A program made the position numbers and the translations under genes. A stretch of DNA of 64,000 nucleotides from Clitoria ternatea. Its lineage: Eukaryota; Streptophyta; Magnoliopsida; Fabales; Fabaceae. The notes under the pieces were generated by a model, which did no database searches, was not told where the DNA came from, and saw only the letters and a list, made by a program, of their open reading frames with translations. Shown one piece after another: positions 35,370 to 47,082 of this stretch (positions are counted from its first letter, which is position 1; the number at the start of each line of letters is the position of its first letter). The stretch spans positions 158,058,667-158,122,666 of the forward strand of contig CM075673.1 of the NCBI GenBank assembly GCA_037962975.1. Direction: 5' to 3'.

Positions 35370-36737
35370 ATGGATCGTCATAGAGGTAGTGAAACCCCGG
35401 AAGGGCATGTCCAAAACGTAGCAAGCACATTGGATTATAATGAAGGAATAGTAAAGACCCTAGGGACGGAATTAAGGACGCAAGCAGTAGTGCACCCAGA
35501 TCCCCGAGATGAGATTATTAGGCAACTACGTCAGGAGCTTAAAGAGCTTTGAAGAAAGAACGCCAATGGTAACCAAAGGCAGCAAGATGTTCATAACCAG
35601 CAAGAGCAATCTCAAACTCACGCCTACGATGAGCAGGAGTCCACTTACTGGATTGAAGAGATAGGAAGTCAAAGAAGGAATATATAGCATGGTAGGGGAG
35701 GTGAATACCAGTTTAAGATACCATTTACTAGGAGATTGATGAGTATCCTCATTCCTAGGCACCTTCAAACCCCGTAGCCACTGTTGGTTCGAAAGTACTT
35801 AGTGGAGTCCGATCCCGGTAGTCACTTGGACGCATATGTGAGTGAGTCTCTATTTTTAGGAGCTGGGGAGGATGTTATATGCAGGATGTTTCCAAGGACG
35901 TTATCTGTTGAGGCCTTAGGGTGGTTTAAGAGTTTACCTGCAGGTTCTATTGATTCATAAGATGATATGGATCATGCATTTTTACAACACTTTGTGGTGT
36001 CAAGAGACATTCCCAAGGGTCAAAGGAAAGTTTGAGAGATTTTTTGAGGAGATTCTATAAGGAAGCTGTGTCGGTACCAGGGTTGACGGAAGAAATTCAA
36101 ATGCATATTATGGTGAAAGCTTTACAACCACAATCACTTTTCACCTTGTCATTGGCAAAATGACTACCCCAAATGTTTGAGGAGTTCAGAAGCAAAGCGG
36201 CGAAGTACGTTGGGAGAGAGATGCATCTAGCCCCTGCCAATCAGAGGAGTACGACCCCAAGAAGAAGTTCAGAGGCCAGATAAGAAGACATCAAAGTTAG
36301 AAAGAAAGGGTCCTGGTAGGGATATATTCCCAATACCAAGAGAAAGAAGGGGTGTGAATTCCATGCAATACACCCTGCTAGTAGTACGACCCAGCCAGAT
36401 TATAAGGGAGGTTGGTTTGAGAGGAATGACGGTACATGGAATAAGGAAACCGTTGCCTATGAAGAAAGCTGGGAATACCAATAAATATTATGGGTTTCAT
36501 GAGCAAGCCGGACATAGTACTGATGAATATCGGTAGTTGAAGGAAGCTATTGAAACGTTGATCAGAGAAGGGAAATTAAAGCAATATCTATTTAGGCAGA
36601 GATCAAACTCGAAGTTGGAAAGGGCAGCCCCAAGAAGAAAAGAGACTGACCCAGTCAAAGAGGAGGGGGCCTGAAGTTCTAAGAAACTAATGTTGGATAA
36701 AGGAAAGGTCGTGGTAGATAATATTGATGAAGATAAT
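35370..36737 (+). pseudogene. Element B gag remnant
   Basis: It begins at ATG 35370 (MDRHRGSETPEGH), continues through stops to SHLDAYVSESLFLGAGED and SVEALGWFKSLPAGSIDS (the gag core, W-F-..LP..SI), then KYVGREMHLAPANQ, and ends NTNKYYGFHEQAGHSTDEYR with EAIETLIREGKLKQYLF. At least eight stops are visible. It is parallel in order to the element A gag. Confidence 0.7.
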
Positions 36738-36879
36738 GAGTCATGATGAAACCCCCACCAAATTTGGGCAAGGACGTTATTGACATGATCGTTGGAGGCT
36801 TTGCTGGAAGCGGGGTGTCAAATACAACCTGAAAGAATCATTTGAGGATGATCATCTTAGTTTAAATGAAGGTGGACAA

Positions 36880-38029
36880 CAGGCAGTTTTGAGAAGGAGT
36901 TCAAATCCCTCCTATTACTTTCACTAATGATGACTATGGTCCAATAGTTCCTGGAGGGGATGATGTAGTGGTGATAAAGGCTGTTGTGGCAAATAAGACG
37001 ATCAGGAGAATACTGGTTGATCAAGAAAGTTCATGTGATGTTATCTTTTATAAGTGCTTCAAAAAAATAAGACTCTCAGACTCCTACTTGTAGCCTTATA
37101 CGCAGGAGCTGACGTCATTCAATGGGGCTAAGCGGCCTACTAAGAGTTACTTAGACACCAGACTGACAACTGAAGGAGAGCCGGGGTCGAAGACGATGCG
37201 CACAAGGGTATTGGTGATTAATATGAAATCCCCATTCAATGGGATTATTGGACGCCTTTCTCTCAATGCTTTAGAGGCAGTAGTGTCAACCCCTCATCTG
37301 TTGGTAAAATTCATTGATAAGGATAACCAGGTGTCTTCATTTCGAGGTGACTAGTAAATGGTGAGGTATTATTATAACCTCAGTGTGTAGATTACCAAGA
37401 CATAAGAATCTATCAAGAGAAAGAGGTTGAATGATGGTGAGCCAATACCAGAGTTTGTAAATCTGATAGACCTGGACCCTAGAGAAGAGTTGACGTCGAA
37501 TCTTGAGAATCCACAGAGGCCTACACCGAAAGGAGGAGTGAAGAATGTTGTTTTGGAGAAAGATTCTACCAGGAGTATGAAGATTAATGATTCCTTATAT
37601 GTTTGGATGGAAGAATGATTAATTAAACTATTAAGAGAAATCAGGCATCTATTCTCTTGGATTGCAACCGATATGCCCAACATTGATCTGAACTTTTGTT
37701 GTCATAAACTAGTAATTTATCCGGAGTCGAGAGCAGTTGCACAGGAGAAGAGAAGGTTGGGGCCAAAAAAGTAGAAGGTGTCATGTGAGCAAATTGAAGA
37801 ATTGTTGAAGGCCAGTTTCATAAGAGAAGTTCAATATTCTTCCTAGGTATCCAACGTGGTGATCGTAAAGAAGGCAAATGGTAAATAGTGGATGTGTACA
37901 GATTTCACGAATCTGATCAGATGGTAAATGAATCTTCAGGGTATCAATTTCTATCCTTCATGTATGCATATTTCGGATACAACCAAATTCTGATTTGGAA
38001 GGAAAATAAAGATAAGACGACATTTGTAA
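36880..38029 (+). pseudogene. Element B protease and N-terminal reverse transcriptase
   Basis: The protease region reads ILVDQESSCDVIFYKCF (about 37012-37065), where the usual D-x-G-S-S active site has Glu for Gly, and later NMKSPFNGIIGRLSLNALEA. The reverse transcriptase start follows (KRRLGPKK, IEELLKASFIREVQY-like words and GYNQILIWKENKDKTTF) and is cut at 38034 by the Cassandra insertion. Stops are present. Confidence 0.7.
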
Positions 38030-38109
38030 CGCCCCGGCCACTTTTCAGGAATGAACGACTCACCCCACAAACTAACACGAAACCTTACCAGTGTGCTTTG
38101 TCCTCAATC

Positions 38110-38230
38110 ACACACTTCCCGAGAACTTCCTAGGAGGTCACCCATCCCAGAATTACTCCAAGTTAAGCACGCTTAACTTTGGATTTCTTAAGTGATAGGC
38201 TACCGAAAAGGCTAATGCATTTATTGGTAT
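38110..38230 (-). ncRNA. 5S rRNA-like sequence in Cassandra LTR, copy 1
   Basis: On the minus strand the region matches plant 5S rRNA from the 5' part (TACCAATAAATGCATTAG for the usual TACCAGCACTAAAGC) through AAGTTAAGCGTGCTT to GGGATGGGTGACCTCCTA and GGAAGTTCTCGG. It is a pol III promoter-bearing derivative, not a genomic 5S gene array. Confidence 0.8.
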
Positions 38231-38674
38231 AGGTAGTACGAATTCATTTCTTTAAGCTATCCTCGACTGTATAGTCCCATACCTATACAGTCTTTGGATC
38301 CCTCTCATTCTGGTATGTATTCGGTTCGTTCATGTGTCCCTCCCACTAGAAGCTTGCCAGGAGCCACTCCTTGTCTGTGCCTATGCACCGGCGATCACTC
38401 CCCGCCCTCAACAGTGCCCGGGATGCCACATTCCCCGCTGGAAGCCTGCCAGGAGCCGCTCCTTGTCCGTGCCCATACACCAGCGATCACTCCCCGCCCT
38501 CAACAACGCCGAGATGTCACATACCCACCAGCTTCTGCCTGGTTCGTCCTCGAACCATACCGTACTAGGAGAGGCTAGGCTCTGATACCACTGTAACGCC
38601 CCGCCGCTTTTCAAGAATGAACGACTCACCCCACAAACCAACACGAAACCTTACTAGTGTGCTTTGTCCTTAAT

Positions 38675-38795
38675 CACACACTTCCTGAGAACTTCCCAGG
38701 AGGTCACCCATCCCAGAATTACTCCAAGTTAAGCACACTTAACTTTGGAGTTCTTAAGTGATAGGCTACCAAAAAGGCTAATGCATTTATTGGTA
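38675..38795 (-). ncRNA. 5S rRNA-like sequence in Cassandra LTR, copy 2
   Basis: This is the second LTR's copy with the same elements (GGATGGGTGACCTCCTGGG on the minus strand, 38697-38715). It keeps the 5S-like CTCCTGGGAAG where copy 1 has CTCCTAGGAAG. Confidence 0.8.
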
Positions 38796-39092
38796 TAGGT
38801 AGTATGAATTCATTTCTTTAAGCTATCCTCGACTGTATAGTCCCATACCTATACAGTCTTTGGATCCCTCTCATTCTAGTATGTATTTGGTTTGTTCATG
38901 TGTCCCTCCCACTTGAAGCCTGCCAGGAGCCGCTCCTTGTCCATGCCTATGCACCGACGATCACTCCCCGCCCTCAACAGTACCTGGGATGCCACATTCC
39001 CCGCTGGAAGCCTGCTAGGAGCCGCTCCTTGTCCGTGCCCATGCACCGGCGATCACTCCCCGCCCTCAACAGCGCCGGGATGTCACAACATT

Positions 39093-40260
39093 TGTAAATG
39101 ATAAAGGGGTTTTCTGTTATACAGTTATGCCATTCGGACTAAAGAATACCAGAGCAACTTACCAGAGGATGATGAACAAAGTCTTCAAAGGCATGAGGTC
39201 GAAGGGAGTTAAAGTATATGTTGACAACATCATAACCAAGACCCCGGTAGGAGGAAATCACATTGAAGACTTGAGGAAAGTGTTTCAAAGACTCCAGTTG
39301 TACAACATGAGCCTGAACCCGTTGAAGTGTATATTTTGTTGTACCGATAGGACGGTTCCTCAGATTTATGCTCACCCAAAAGGGCATAGAGGTGAACCCT
39401 GACAAATGCAAAGTGGCGAGAGAACTTCAAAGTCCAACCAGTATGAGAGAGGTGCAATCGTTGAACAAAAAAGTGGCAGCTCTATCCCGGTTCATGCCAA
39501 AAATGGCACACTGGTCATTACCTCTCTACAGAGCATTAAAGAAAAGTAAGGAATTTCAATGGGGCAAAGAGCAGGAGAGGGCATTTCAGGAGCTGAAGGA
39601 AGTTTTAGCCAATCCACCAGTATTAACAAAGCCATACCCCAGTGAGAAGCTTTTCATCTAACTTTCTATTTCAGATGAGGCTATTTGAGCTGCATTAGTA
39701 AAATAGAAGATTGAGGGCCAACAACTGGTATACTTTATGGGAAAGGTCCTTCATAGGTCTGAATACCGGTATCTGAAGTTGGAAAAGGCTGCCTTAGCAC
39801 TAGTTTGGACGTCTCAATGTTTGAGGCAATACTTTCATGTATACCCCATCACAGTTCGTATTGATCTCCCTCTAAGAGCAGTATTTCACAAGCCAGACCT
39901 GGCAGGAAGGATGACGAAGTGGGCTATAGAACTTCCAGAGTTTGATATTTCATATGAACCTAGAACGGCTATAAAAGCTCAAGTATTGGCTGATTTTGTG
40001 ACAGAGCTAACAGGCGAAGTTCCTACACCCTTAAGGAAGCATTGGAATACCTATGTAGATGAATCATCAAATGGAAAAGGATACGGGGTCGAAGTAGTAA
40101 TAGAGAGCAAAGACAAAGTGAGCATAGAAATTTCCCTTCGGTTCAATTTTAAGACATTGAACAACTAAGTAGAGTATGAAGCATGTTTGGTAGAGCTGAG
40201 AGCAGCCCTGGATGTGGGAGCACGAACCGCAATACTCGAGTAATTCACAACTCGTAATCT
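39093..40260 (+). pseudogene. Element B reverse transcriptase C-part and RNase H domains
   Basis: Immediately after Cassandra the frame resumes with DKGVFCYTVMPFGLKN and YQRMMNKVF, then VYVDNIITKTP at 39213, with YVDN instead of catalytic YVDD. Next come GIEVNPDKCKV, SLNKKVAALSRFMPKMAHWS and the RNase H region (RSEYRYLKLEKAALALVW, ADFVTELTG). The second RNase H starts YVDESSNGKGYGVEVV (about 40050). Frame changes occur near 39370 and stops near 39660-39700 and 40168. Confidence 0.8.
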
Positions 40261-40559
40261 TACAAATAAATGGAAGTTATCAAAACTAAAGAACCGTTGT
40301 TGCAGTAATATCTGGCCAAGGTCGAGGAGTTAGGAGAAAGATTTGCAAGAGTTGAATATAAGCATGTTCCAAGAGAAAAAAATGTCAGAGTGGATGTTTT
40401 GTTGTGTTTGGCCAGCACTAAAAAGGTGGGGTCCACCCCCATATTCATACATAGCACCTTAGCTGCCCCAAGCATCTCGACTCTACTTAAAGTCTACTTA
40501 AAGTCTATGGTGAGCGGATAGCTTCCAGAGTGCTCATTAAAAAAGGAGAAACTAAAGAA

Positions 40560-40910
40560 GGAATTGCCAAACTTTGTTTTGGTTTATGGAAGCTTATTTA
40601 GAAGAGGCATATCAGCTCCGTACTTGAGATGTCTAAATAAAGCAGAGGTGGACGAAGTTTTGACCGAGGTGTATGAAGGGACATGTGGCTATCACTGCGG
40701 TGGAAGAAGTCTGGCCGAAAAAATCTTACAAGCAGGTTACTGGTGGCCACCTTAGCCAAGGACGTTGTTGAATTTGTTAAAAACTGTGATGCATCCCAAA
40801 AGAACAATAATGAGCACCATGTCCAGGCTGAAGAACTATTCATGTCGACTGGAATAAATATTGATATTTTTTCAAATAGACTTCAAATAACAAAAGAAAC
40901 GAAGAAATAA
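40560..40910 (+). pseudogene. Element B integrase zinc-finger remnant
   Basis: It reads LVYGSLFRRGISAPYLRCL, VLTEVYEGTCGYHCGGRSLA and AGYWWPP, then in a shifted frame EFVKNCDASQKNNN. This is the HHCC N-terminus of a gypsy integrase. The catalytic core is absent downstream, so the deletion is internal to the element. Confidence 0.7.
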
Positions 40911-41214
40911 AATTAAAGGCAATAATAAGATAATTACATTCACAAAAAGGTGACTCCACACCAGGCAAAATTAAGAGGCACATTAGCCAAGCTAGCATTG
41001 TTAAAAAAATATGACGGAGCTCATCCCGCCTACCGAGCAAATGTAAAAATTAATCAAGGGTTTGAGAGGTCGCCATTCTCTTCTTCCCTTTCTGATCTGA
41101 CATCTCCCTTATCCTTATTCTGGTTTTCCTCAGGAGGGGTATCATCCTCCCTCGCTGCCAAAGGAGAAAACTTAAAGGGCTCATCAGAGGGGACATAAGA
41201 CTAGCCACCTACCT

Positions 41215-43349
41215 AGGTCAGCAACTCTCCATCACAAGACCTGTTAAAGAAACCGAACCTGTTGAGGTTGAGTGGGGTGCCTCGGTTCTGGTGAATAACT
41301 TGGCAAACCACGTGACTGAAGGAGTCTATAGCGGCATAAGCAAACTTTATCATATCATCTTTATATTTGGTTTGCCTTTCCTTAACCGTAGTGGCCAAAT
41401 CATCATTTTTCTTTTGAAGGTCAGCCACACGCTTCTCTAGGTCACCCACCTTACTATGAAGTCTATCCCTATCTTTCTTCAGGCCTTCTTTAGATTCTTG
41501 AAGAACCTGGTTTGTTTCATTGAGGGTTTCAATCCTTTAGTGAGCCCACCCATAATCTTTAGAGGGGCGGGAATTCTCTTCCTTCAACTGTTCTATCTCT
41601 TGTTTGTGCCTCTCAGTGATGGCTGAGTAAATGGTGGAGAGAGTCTTGATGTTATACCACATCACTGTCCCCAAGGCGAAAGTGATATCGATTTGGTTGA
41701 GGCCTTCCTTGAGCCGAAATGGAAGGGAGAAGCCGATGTCAGGAGGAGAGGTACGGACAAGGAGCTCTTTTAGAGCCTCTATACCGGAAACAAGAGCTGA
41801 AGTCTCATCTTCAGTAGGCTCCTTAGTGGCTATTCCCTTACCTTGTCTAGTGCCTTCTGCCTGGGGTCAACCTTCTGTCATTTGGAGACACCCTCTTCTT
41901 GTTTTTTCCTTTTTTTCTTGCTGGCGGCAGCCTCAACTGCAACAGTACCTGCCGGGATTTAGAGATTGGAGGCTTTCTTTAGTTTTGGGGTGACGTTATT
42001 TTAAACAATAACGTCGACCACCAAACCCTCCATCAGCTTTTGAAGATCCTCCAAGGCATCAACACTCATATTTCTTGAGAAAAGACAAGTTATCAGTAAA
42101 ACCGAAGTATGAGAAATCTTTAAAGAAAAGGAGAAAGAAATGTTAAATACCTAAATGAGTAAGGTACTCATTTCGTGTCTCCACAGTGCCCAGAAGGGAG
42201 CTACATTTGAGGGGAGTACCTCAAGAGAGAGCATGAAGGGCGTCAACTACGACCCTAGAGGAGTTAGAAAGAGAGCCCTTCTCAATTGCATATGTCATGC
42301 TCTCCAAGAGGAAATGTTTATGAGTCCAGCCGGCTTGAATCAGGAATCAGCCTTCCTCATCCTTCCAAAAGGGGGGGCCTGTCCCCTTAACAAAAAGTTT
42401 AATAAAAGAATTTTTGAGAGAGGCTCCCACTATCTTGCAGGACTCACTGAACGCCTCAAAGTTGACGATGTCACTTTGGCACCTCAAATTTACAGAACCC
42501 ATTCCAAATCCACCATGGCGCATCACGCGGGCAAATCGAAAAAAATGGCGACGGTCAGGGTGAATCCTAAATGCTTGCCAAGGACTTCAAGAGCAAGGAT
42601 TAAAGCCCAACCATTAGAATGGAGTTGACTAGTGGTGATGTCTAGAAAACGCAACACCCCTATCTTAAACTTATTCAACGGGAACTGAACTACCACCTTT
42701 GTTAAGATATAATCATGGAAGAATAAGAAGCGGTCCCTGGGAATATGGTGGATCCGCTCTGTGAGTGTTGGGGTAAAAAAGGTAAAAAAAAGTTAACATA
42801 CTTCTTAGCACGTTAGTGATACTCAATTTCAAGTTCCACATCATCAGTAGGCTTGGCATGGCGGCTGTAAACAACCAATACATCTTGAGAAACCCAGAAG
42901 TACAGATCCTCAGCTTTCCGAGCCAACCAGTTTACTTTGTCAGCGATCATGAAGATGCCATTGGGGTCATTCCTTAGGACAGAAGAGCCAACAACATCCA
43001 TGGTAACGTGTTCTAAAAATGGAATAGTTGAATAAAAATTAGTATCATCAGCATAATAGTGCACTATGCTTGAATCCATATCTCGGTCCGGAGACAAAGG
43101 CGGTACAGGTGACTTAGGTTCGGGGAATTCAAAGGAGGGTGATTTCGGTTTAGAGGATAAAACGACCGAGGTTACCAAATCCATAGCTTAGCCACCCCGA
43201 CGCTCTGTCCTTACCCACCTATGGATATCCGTCTGAGTAAGTCGCGGTCCATAACAAGGGACCTCGGGTGGCCAAGAGACAGAGGGGTTTGAAATAATTT
43301 CGAAAAAACTGCCTGAGCCCTGGCCGTTATTAGTAGAAAAAGCAGACAT
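41215..43349 (-). pseudogene. Antisense ORF of element B (putative gypsy-type transposon domain plus coiled coil)
   Basis: It starts at minus-strand ATG 43349 (MSAFSTNNGQGSGSFFEII), with LTQTDIHRWVRTER, an in-frame stop near 43185, then MDLVTSVVLSSKPKSP. Around 42720-42570 other frames give RFLFFHDYILTKVVVQFPLN and FLDITTSQLHSNGWALILAL, like the 'putative gypsy type transposon' domain (PF04195, recalled without search). The end (41449-41213) is a coiled coil, MGDLEKRVADLQKKNDDLAT. A minus-strand TATA-like CTTATATAAA at 43508-43517 precedes it by about 160 bp. Stops and shifts make it inactive. Element A has an equivalent frame. Confidence 0.55.
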
Positions 43350-43507
43350 ATTTTTATATAAGTGATTGGTTATAAGGCTACCTATGTGGATGGTACAAAC
43401 TGTTCTTCTAGTGCGGGTCAGGACGGGATCACAAGAAGTTAAAGACTACGAACGGGCAGAGTTTCTAGAGGAAAAATGCAAAGTGAAAAACTGGTGAAGT
43501 CCTCCCC

Positions 43508-43517
43508 TTTATATAAG
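43508..43517 (-). promoter_or_regulatory. TATA-like box for the antisense ORF
   Basis: The minus strand reads CTTATATAAAGGGGAGG about 160 bp upstream of the antisense ATG at 43349. It is opposite to the element's own genes, so it could drive antisense transcription. Confidence 0.4.
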
Positions 43518-43872
43518 CGTCGAAACCCCATGGTCGAAGTTCAACCGTCGCGGCCCATGGACAAGATGGAAGATGGAATGATGCGTCCCATAAATAGATG
43601 TCGTTTCACCTTTAGATGACGTCGTCTGATGGCGCATGAGAAATACAGACCACTTAAAGCACGCCGCATCAACAATCCTTGTAAAAGTGAAAGATTTATC
43701 AGGAGGCGCGCATTAAATGTTTCACCTAAACAACCATGCATGGCGGATCGGACAAACCTGCACAACGGTCATAGAGCGACATCGACCAAAATAAGACTTT
43801 CTACCGAAGTCACGAATAACTCATTATTGTAACAACGTCTTAACAACAAGTTAGGGGGTAAATGATTCGGGG

Positions 43873-44453
43873 TGATAACTGGACTCCCCAGACCATAGTT
43901 GGGGTACTGCTAAAAATAAGACTCAGGTCACAAAATACGAGGATGCCTAAGAAATCCTCCAGACCAGAGTTTTTAATTTAGCTTAGTACGGAACTAATCT
44001 AAAGACTTCAGACTATTCTCTGACAATGAGTTAATAAGTTAGAATCGGTATGGGCAACATGTCCCTACAAATACTATTGTTATAGTAAGTTAAGAGAAAG
44101 GTCAAATCACTTCTTCTACTCAGGTAATTCTTATAAATACTACTCATTTATTACTATAAAAGGACCTGGACTAATCAGAGAGTTGACCTCCGTAATACTA
44201 ATATTTTCTATAATATCTATACTGATTTAAGCATCAGAGAATCTTTTGCAGGTGCGCCTCCGGTGTCCCCCATCAACATCGATGCAAAGTAGACTCCAAA
44301 TTCATCTCTAAACGTGAAGAACTTAGGTTCCCTACTGGACCTAGGTATAGAATACTATACTCCACTGAGACGGTTTAAAACTGAGAGCTTGAAAGGTAAC
44401 TCCGGATATCGGTCAAGACGACCAACTCTTGACCCTGGTTCTAGGACAGAACA
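43873..44453 (+). repeat. Element B 3' LTR
   Basis: It starts TGATAACTGG directly after a purine-rich tract (AGTTAGGGGGTAAATGATTCGGGG) and ends GGACAGAACA. It aligns with 34742-35309. Confidence 0.75.
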
Positions 44454-46850
44454 ATATGCATTATAAAAAATAATAAATACTCATTGTAAATGTAAAAAAT
44501 GTTAAAAAAACACTAAGAAAATCTCTTGGAAATTGTCTTATAAATATTCTAATTCTTAAAATCATAAATAAATTTTTAAACCATTTATGATGAAAATTTA
44601 TTTATTAGTGTGTCATAATTAATTTTAGTCTTAATTATGCTTTTTAATCTCTATAAAATAATGCTTTTTTGATTTTGGTTCTATAAAATATTTTGTTTCT
44701 TTTACATTCATTCTATATTGAATATTTTGATCTTAATCTTTATTTTAAACTTGATTTCATTAATTATTGATATAAATAACTAAAGTACACATTAGTTTAT
44801 TCGATTGGTTTTGACATATTTGGTTGACAGTTAACATGTGAGTCTGATGAATTAAAATACAATTTTTAGCAATTAAAGTTACTTCAAAATTGTTAAAAAA
44901 ATAAAACTATTGAGGTTTTTGATGTCGAAAAATTGTATTTTAATTTGCTAGAACACAAGCAGTTGGATATTTCAAAACCATTTAAACAAGTTATTGTGTA
45001 ATTTAGTTACTCATATCAACAATTAACAAATGCAAGTTCAAAGTAAGGACTAAAATCAAAATATTCAATAAAAGATAGATGGGACTAAAATGAAAACATC
45101 CTTATTTTACAGGGATCAAAAACATATTAAACCTTAATTTTATTTAATATTTCTTTTTCAACCTATAATAGAAAGAATCTATTTAATCCTTATTGAGACA
45201 TTATTAATCTTAAATAAATTGTCCTTGAGTCAAATATAATGATAAATGAAAAAATCAACTAAAAATAATAAAAAACACTAGATGTTATATTAACAGGTGG
45301 TTGATTCAAGTGATACAACTAAAAAGTAAATGATTTGGGCTGGTATCATAAGGCTCATACTAGTGCCAATACTACTATGACTTGTGTCATTATAAGCCTC
45401 ATAATAACATTCTCCGAGAAGACTTGTGTAGTTTATAGAAGAAAAGGTATTAAATCATGTTGTTTTTTTTATGTATCTCTAAAACTTCTACTAATGTTTT
45501 GGTTTTTATATTTATTTTAGGATGATTTACATGATCAAGCTCAACATAGGGATCCAACAAAATAAAAGGATGATGGATATGTCCCGCTAAAACGTTTATG
45601 GCCCTCGGGTGTAGACATTGATGGGCACCCATTGAAGTTACATTTGACGACTGATGTTATAAGGAAGTCAATGAGATTGCATTTTACATTATAATGAAGG
45701 ATGTTAAAGACATACGCAAGAGTAACAAAATGTTAATGGTCATATAATTATGAATGATGTGAGTTTAGATTGTAATTATCATTAAAAGCAACATATGTTG
45801 GAACTTTCTTTCCTGAATATATTTTAAATTATATTTAAAATCCTAGGTATTAAGGATAAGAATAAACTTGATCGAGCTAAGCTTTACGAGGCCTGAGCCT
45901 TGCTTGTTACTTAATTTTGAGGTTTAAGCTATAGCTTGACATAGGCCATATTTTAGGCCTAACTTGGCCTATATAAAAGTCTAATTTTGCTTGATAATCT
46001 ATATAGAAGCCTGATTTTAATTATTGTTAATAAAAATGTAAATAAATATATATTAAATAGATCAATGGGTGTATCTTAAACAAATCAATATGTCTCTAAA
46101 AGCATAACAACCTTAGTACATTATACATTTGATTAACAATTTTTCATATTAAAAGTGATTTTAACAAATTTTTCATATATTTATATTTGTAACATAATTG
46201 TATTTTTAACTAAAAAAACTTACAAGCTAGACAGAAATTAGGATTCCCACTCTTTTAGTGGAAAAGTTCTGTTGGGAATTATAAATAAAAATAAATTCAC
46301 ATGAATCATAGTTTCTCAAAAATATTTTTTAAAACGATTACACAAAACATGAAATAAAAAATTTCCAAGTTACAATCCATAAGAATTAAAAAAACATTAA
46401 CGTACTAAACATTTTTTAATTGATAATTAAACATTATTTTAAAATTTATCTAAGATTCTTATTTTCTAAAAAAGTAATTTAACCGAGAATAAAAAGTAAT
46501 GCTTATCAAACGCCTGTATTTCGTTGAGAAGATTAAATATCCTCATATATAAAAAAATTTATGTATGATATATATGAATAAATAGTGAACATTTTTACTA
46601 ACTTTATAATTTAATTATATTTTTAAATTTTAATTTCTGCATACTAGTATTGCAATAATTTGTTTTACTTTTTTTAAAAATATTAAGGAAAAAAATAAAA
46701 ATAAACCTGTGAAAAGCACGTCATAATTTAACCCCCTGTTAGTAGTAGGACCACGACGTGATGCTCCCCTTTTATGACAAGGCCATGTCATGCACAACCA
46801 AATCTCACATACGATTAATTAGTTACATTAATTAGTTACATTATAATCTT
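44454..46850. other. AT-rich intergenic DNA, no gene recognised
   Basis: A short open stretch near 45524-45690 (plus frame DDLHDQAQHRDPTK after an acceptor-like TTTTAG) may be an old exon or element piece, but no family was recognised. At 46815-46842 a 13-bp ATTAATTAGTTAC word is repeated in tandem upstream of the TBC gene. Confidence 0.4.
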
Positions 46851-47082
46851 CCTTTCTTAGGCTTCCATCTCACTCCTTTCCTTCCCCCATTTTTTCGTAT
46901 CACCCACACACAAAAAGAAAGACAGCTTGGGTTCCCACCGAGAAAGAACGAGAAAGAGTACTGCAGCAAAGTGCATTTCGGTAATTACAGATCCCCTGTT
47001 ATCCTCCATGTTCACTTGAACAGCAACCGCGACAACCACCGTTCTCTCCGTCGGTGGCGGTGGCAACTGCACCTTCTTCTCA

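Larger units (their letters stand above)
38035..39087 (-). mobile_element. Cassandra TRIM retrotransposon with 5S rRNA-like LTRs
   Basis: The 1053-bp insertion has ACATT duplications (38030-38034, 39088-39092). LTRs at 38035-38521 and 38592-39087 begin TGTAACGCCCC and end GATGTCACA on the plus strand. The 70-bp internal part contains a minus-strand PBS (TGGTATCAGAGCC, 38578-38590). Each LTR contains a sequence resembling whole 5S rRNA in minus orientation, with the internal control region and GATGGGTGACCTCC conserved. This combination is diagnostic of Cassandra, a non-coding element. A roughly 80-90-bp direct duplication (the CCGCCCTCAACA block, twice per LTR) makes these LTRs long for the family. 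Confidence 0.9.
34742..44453 (+). mobile_element. Element B: decayed Tat-like Ty3/gypsy retrotransposon
   Basis: LTRs at 34742-35309 and 43873-44453 begin TGATAAC and share long blocks (AAAATAAGACT, TTTTTAATTTAGC-like, CTCCGGATATC). Inside are gag, protease, reverse transcriptase, two RNase H domains, the integrase zinc finger, and an antisense frame. Much of the integrase core is missing after about 40850. A Cassandra element sits in the reverse transcriptase. Flanks AGGGG and ATATG do not form a target duplication. Confidence 0.78.

Noticed and set aside
38110..38230. Genuine 5S rRNA gene
   Set aside because: It is embedded in both LTRs of a retrotransposon with target duplications and differs from plant 5S at many positions, so it is the Cassandra derivative.
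38294..39101. Several overlapping proline/serine-rich frames
   Set aside because: They fall in the duplicated, non-coding part of Cassandra LTRs.
45450..45632. 60-codon minus frame in intergenic DNA
   Set aside because: No recognisable domain; an opposite-strand exon-like stretch is equally likely.
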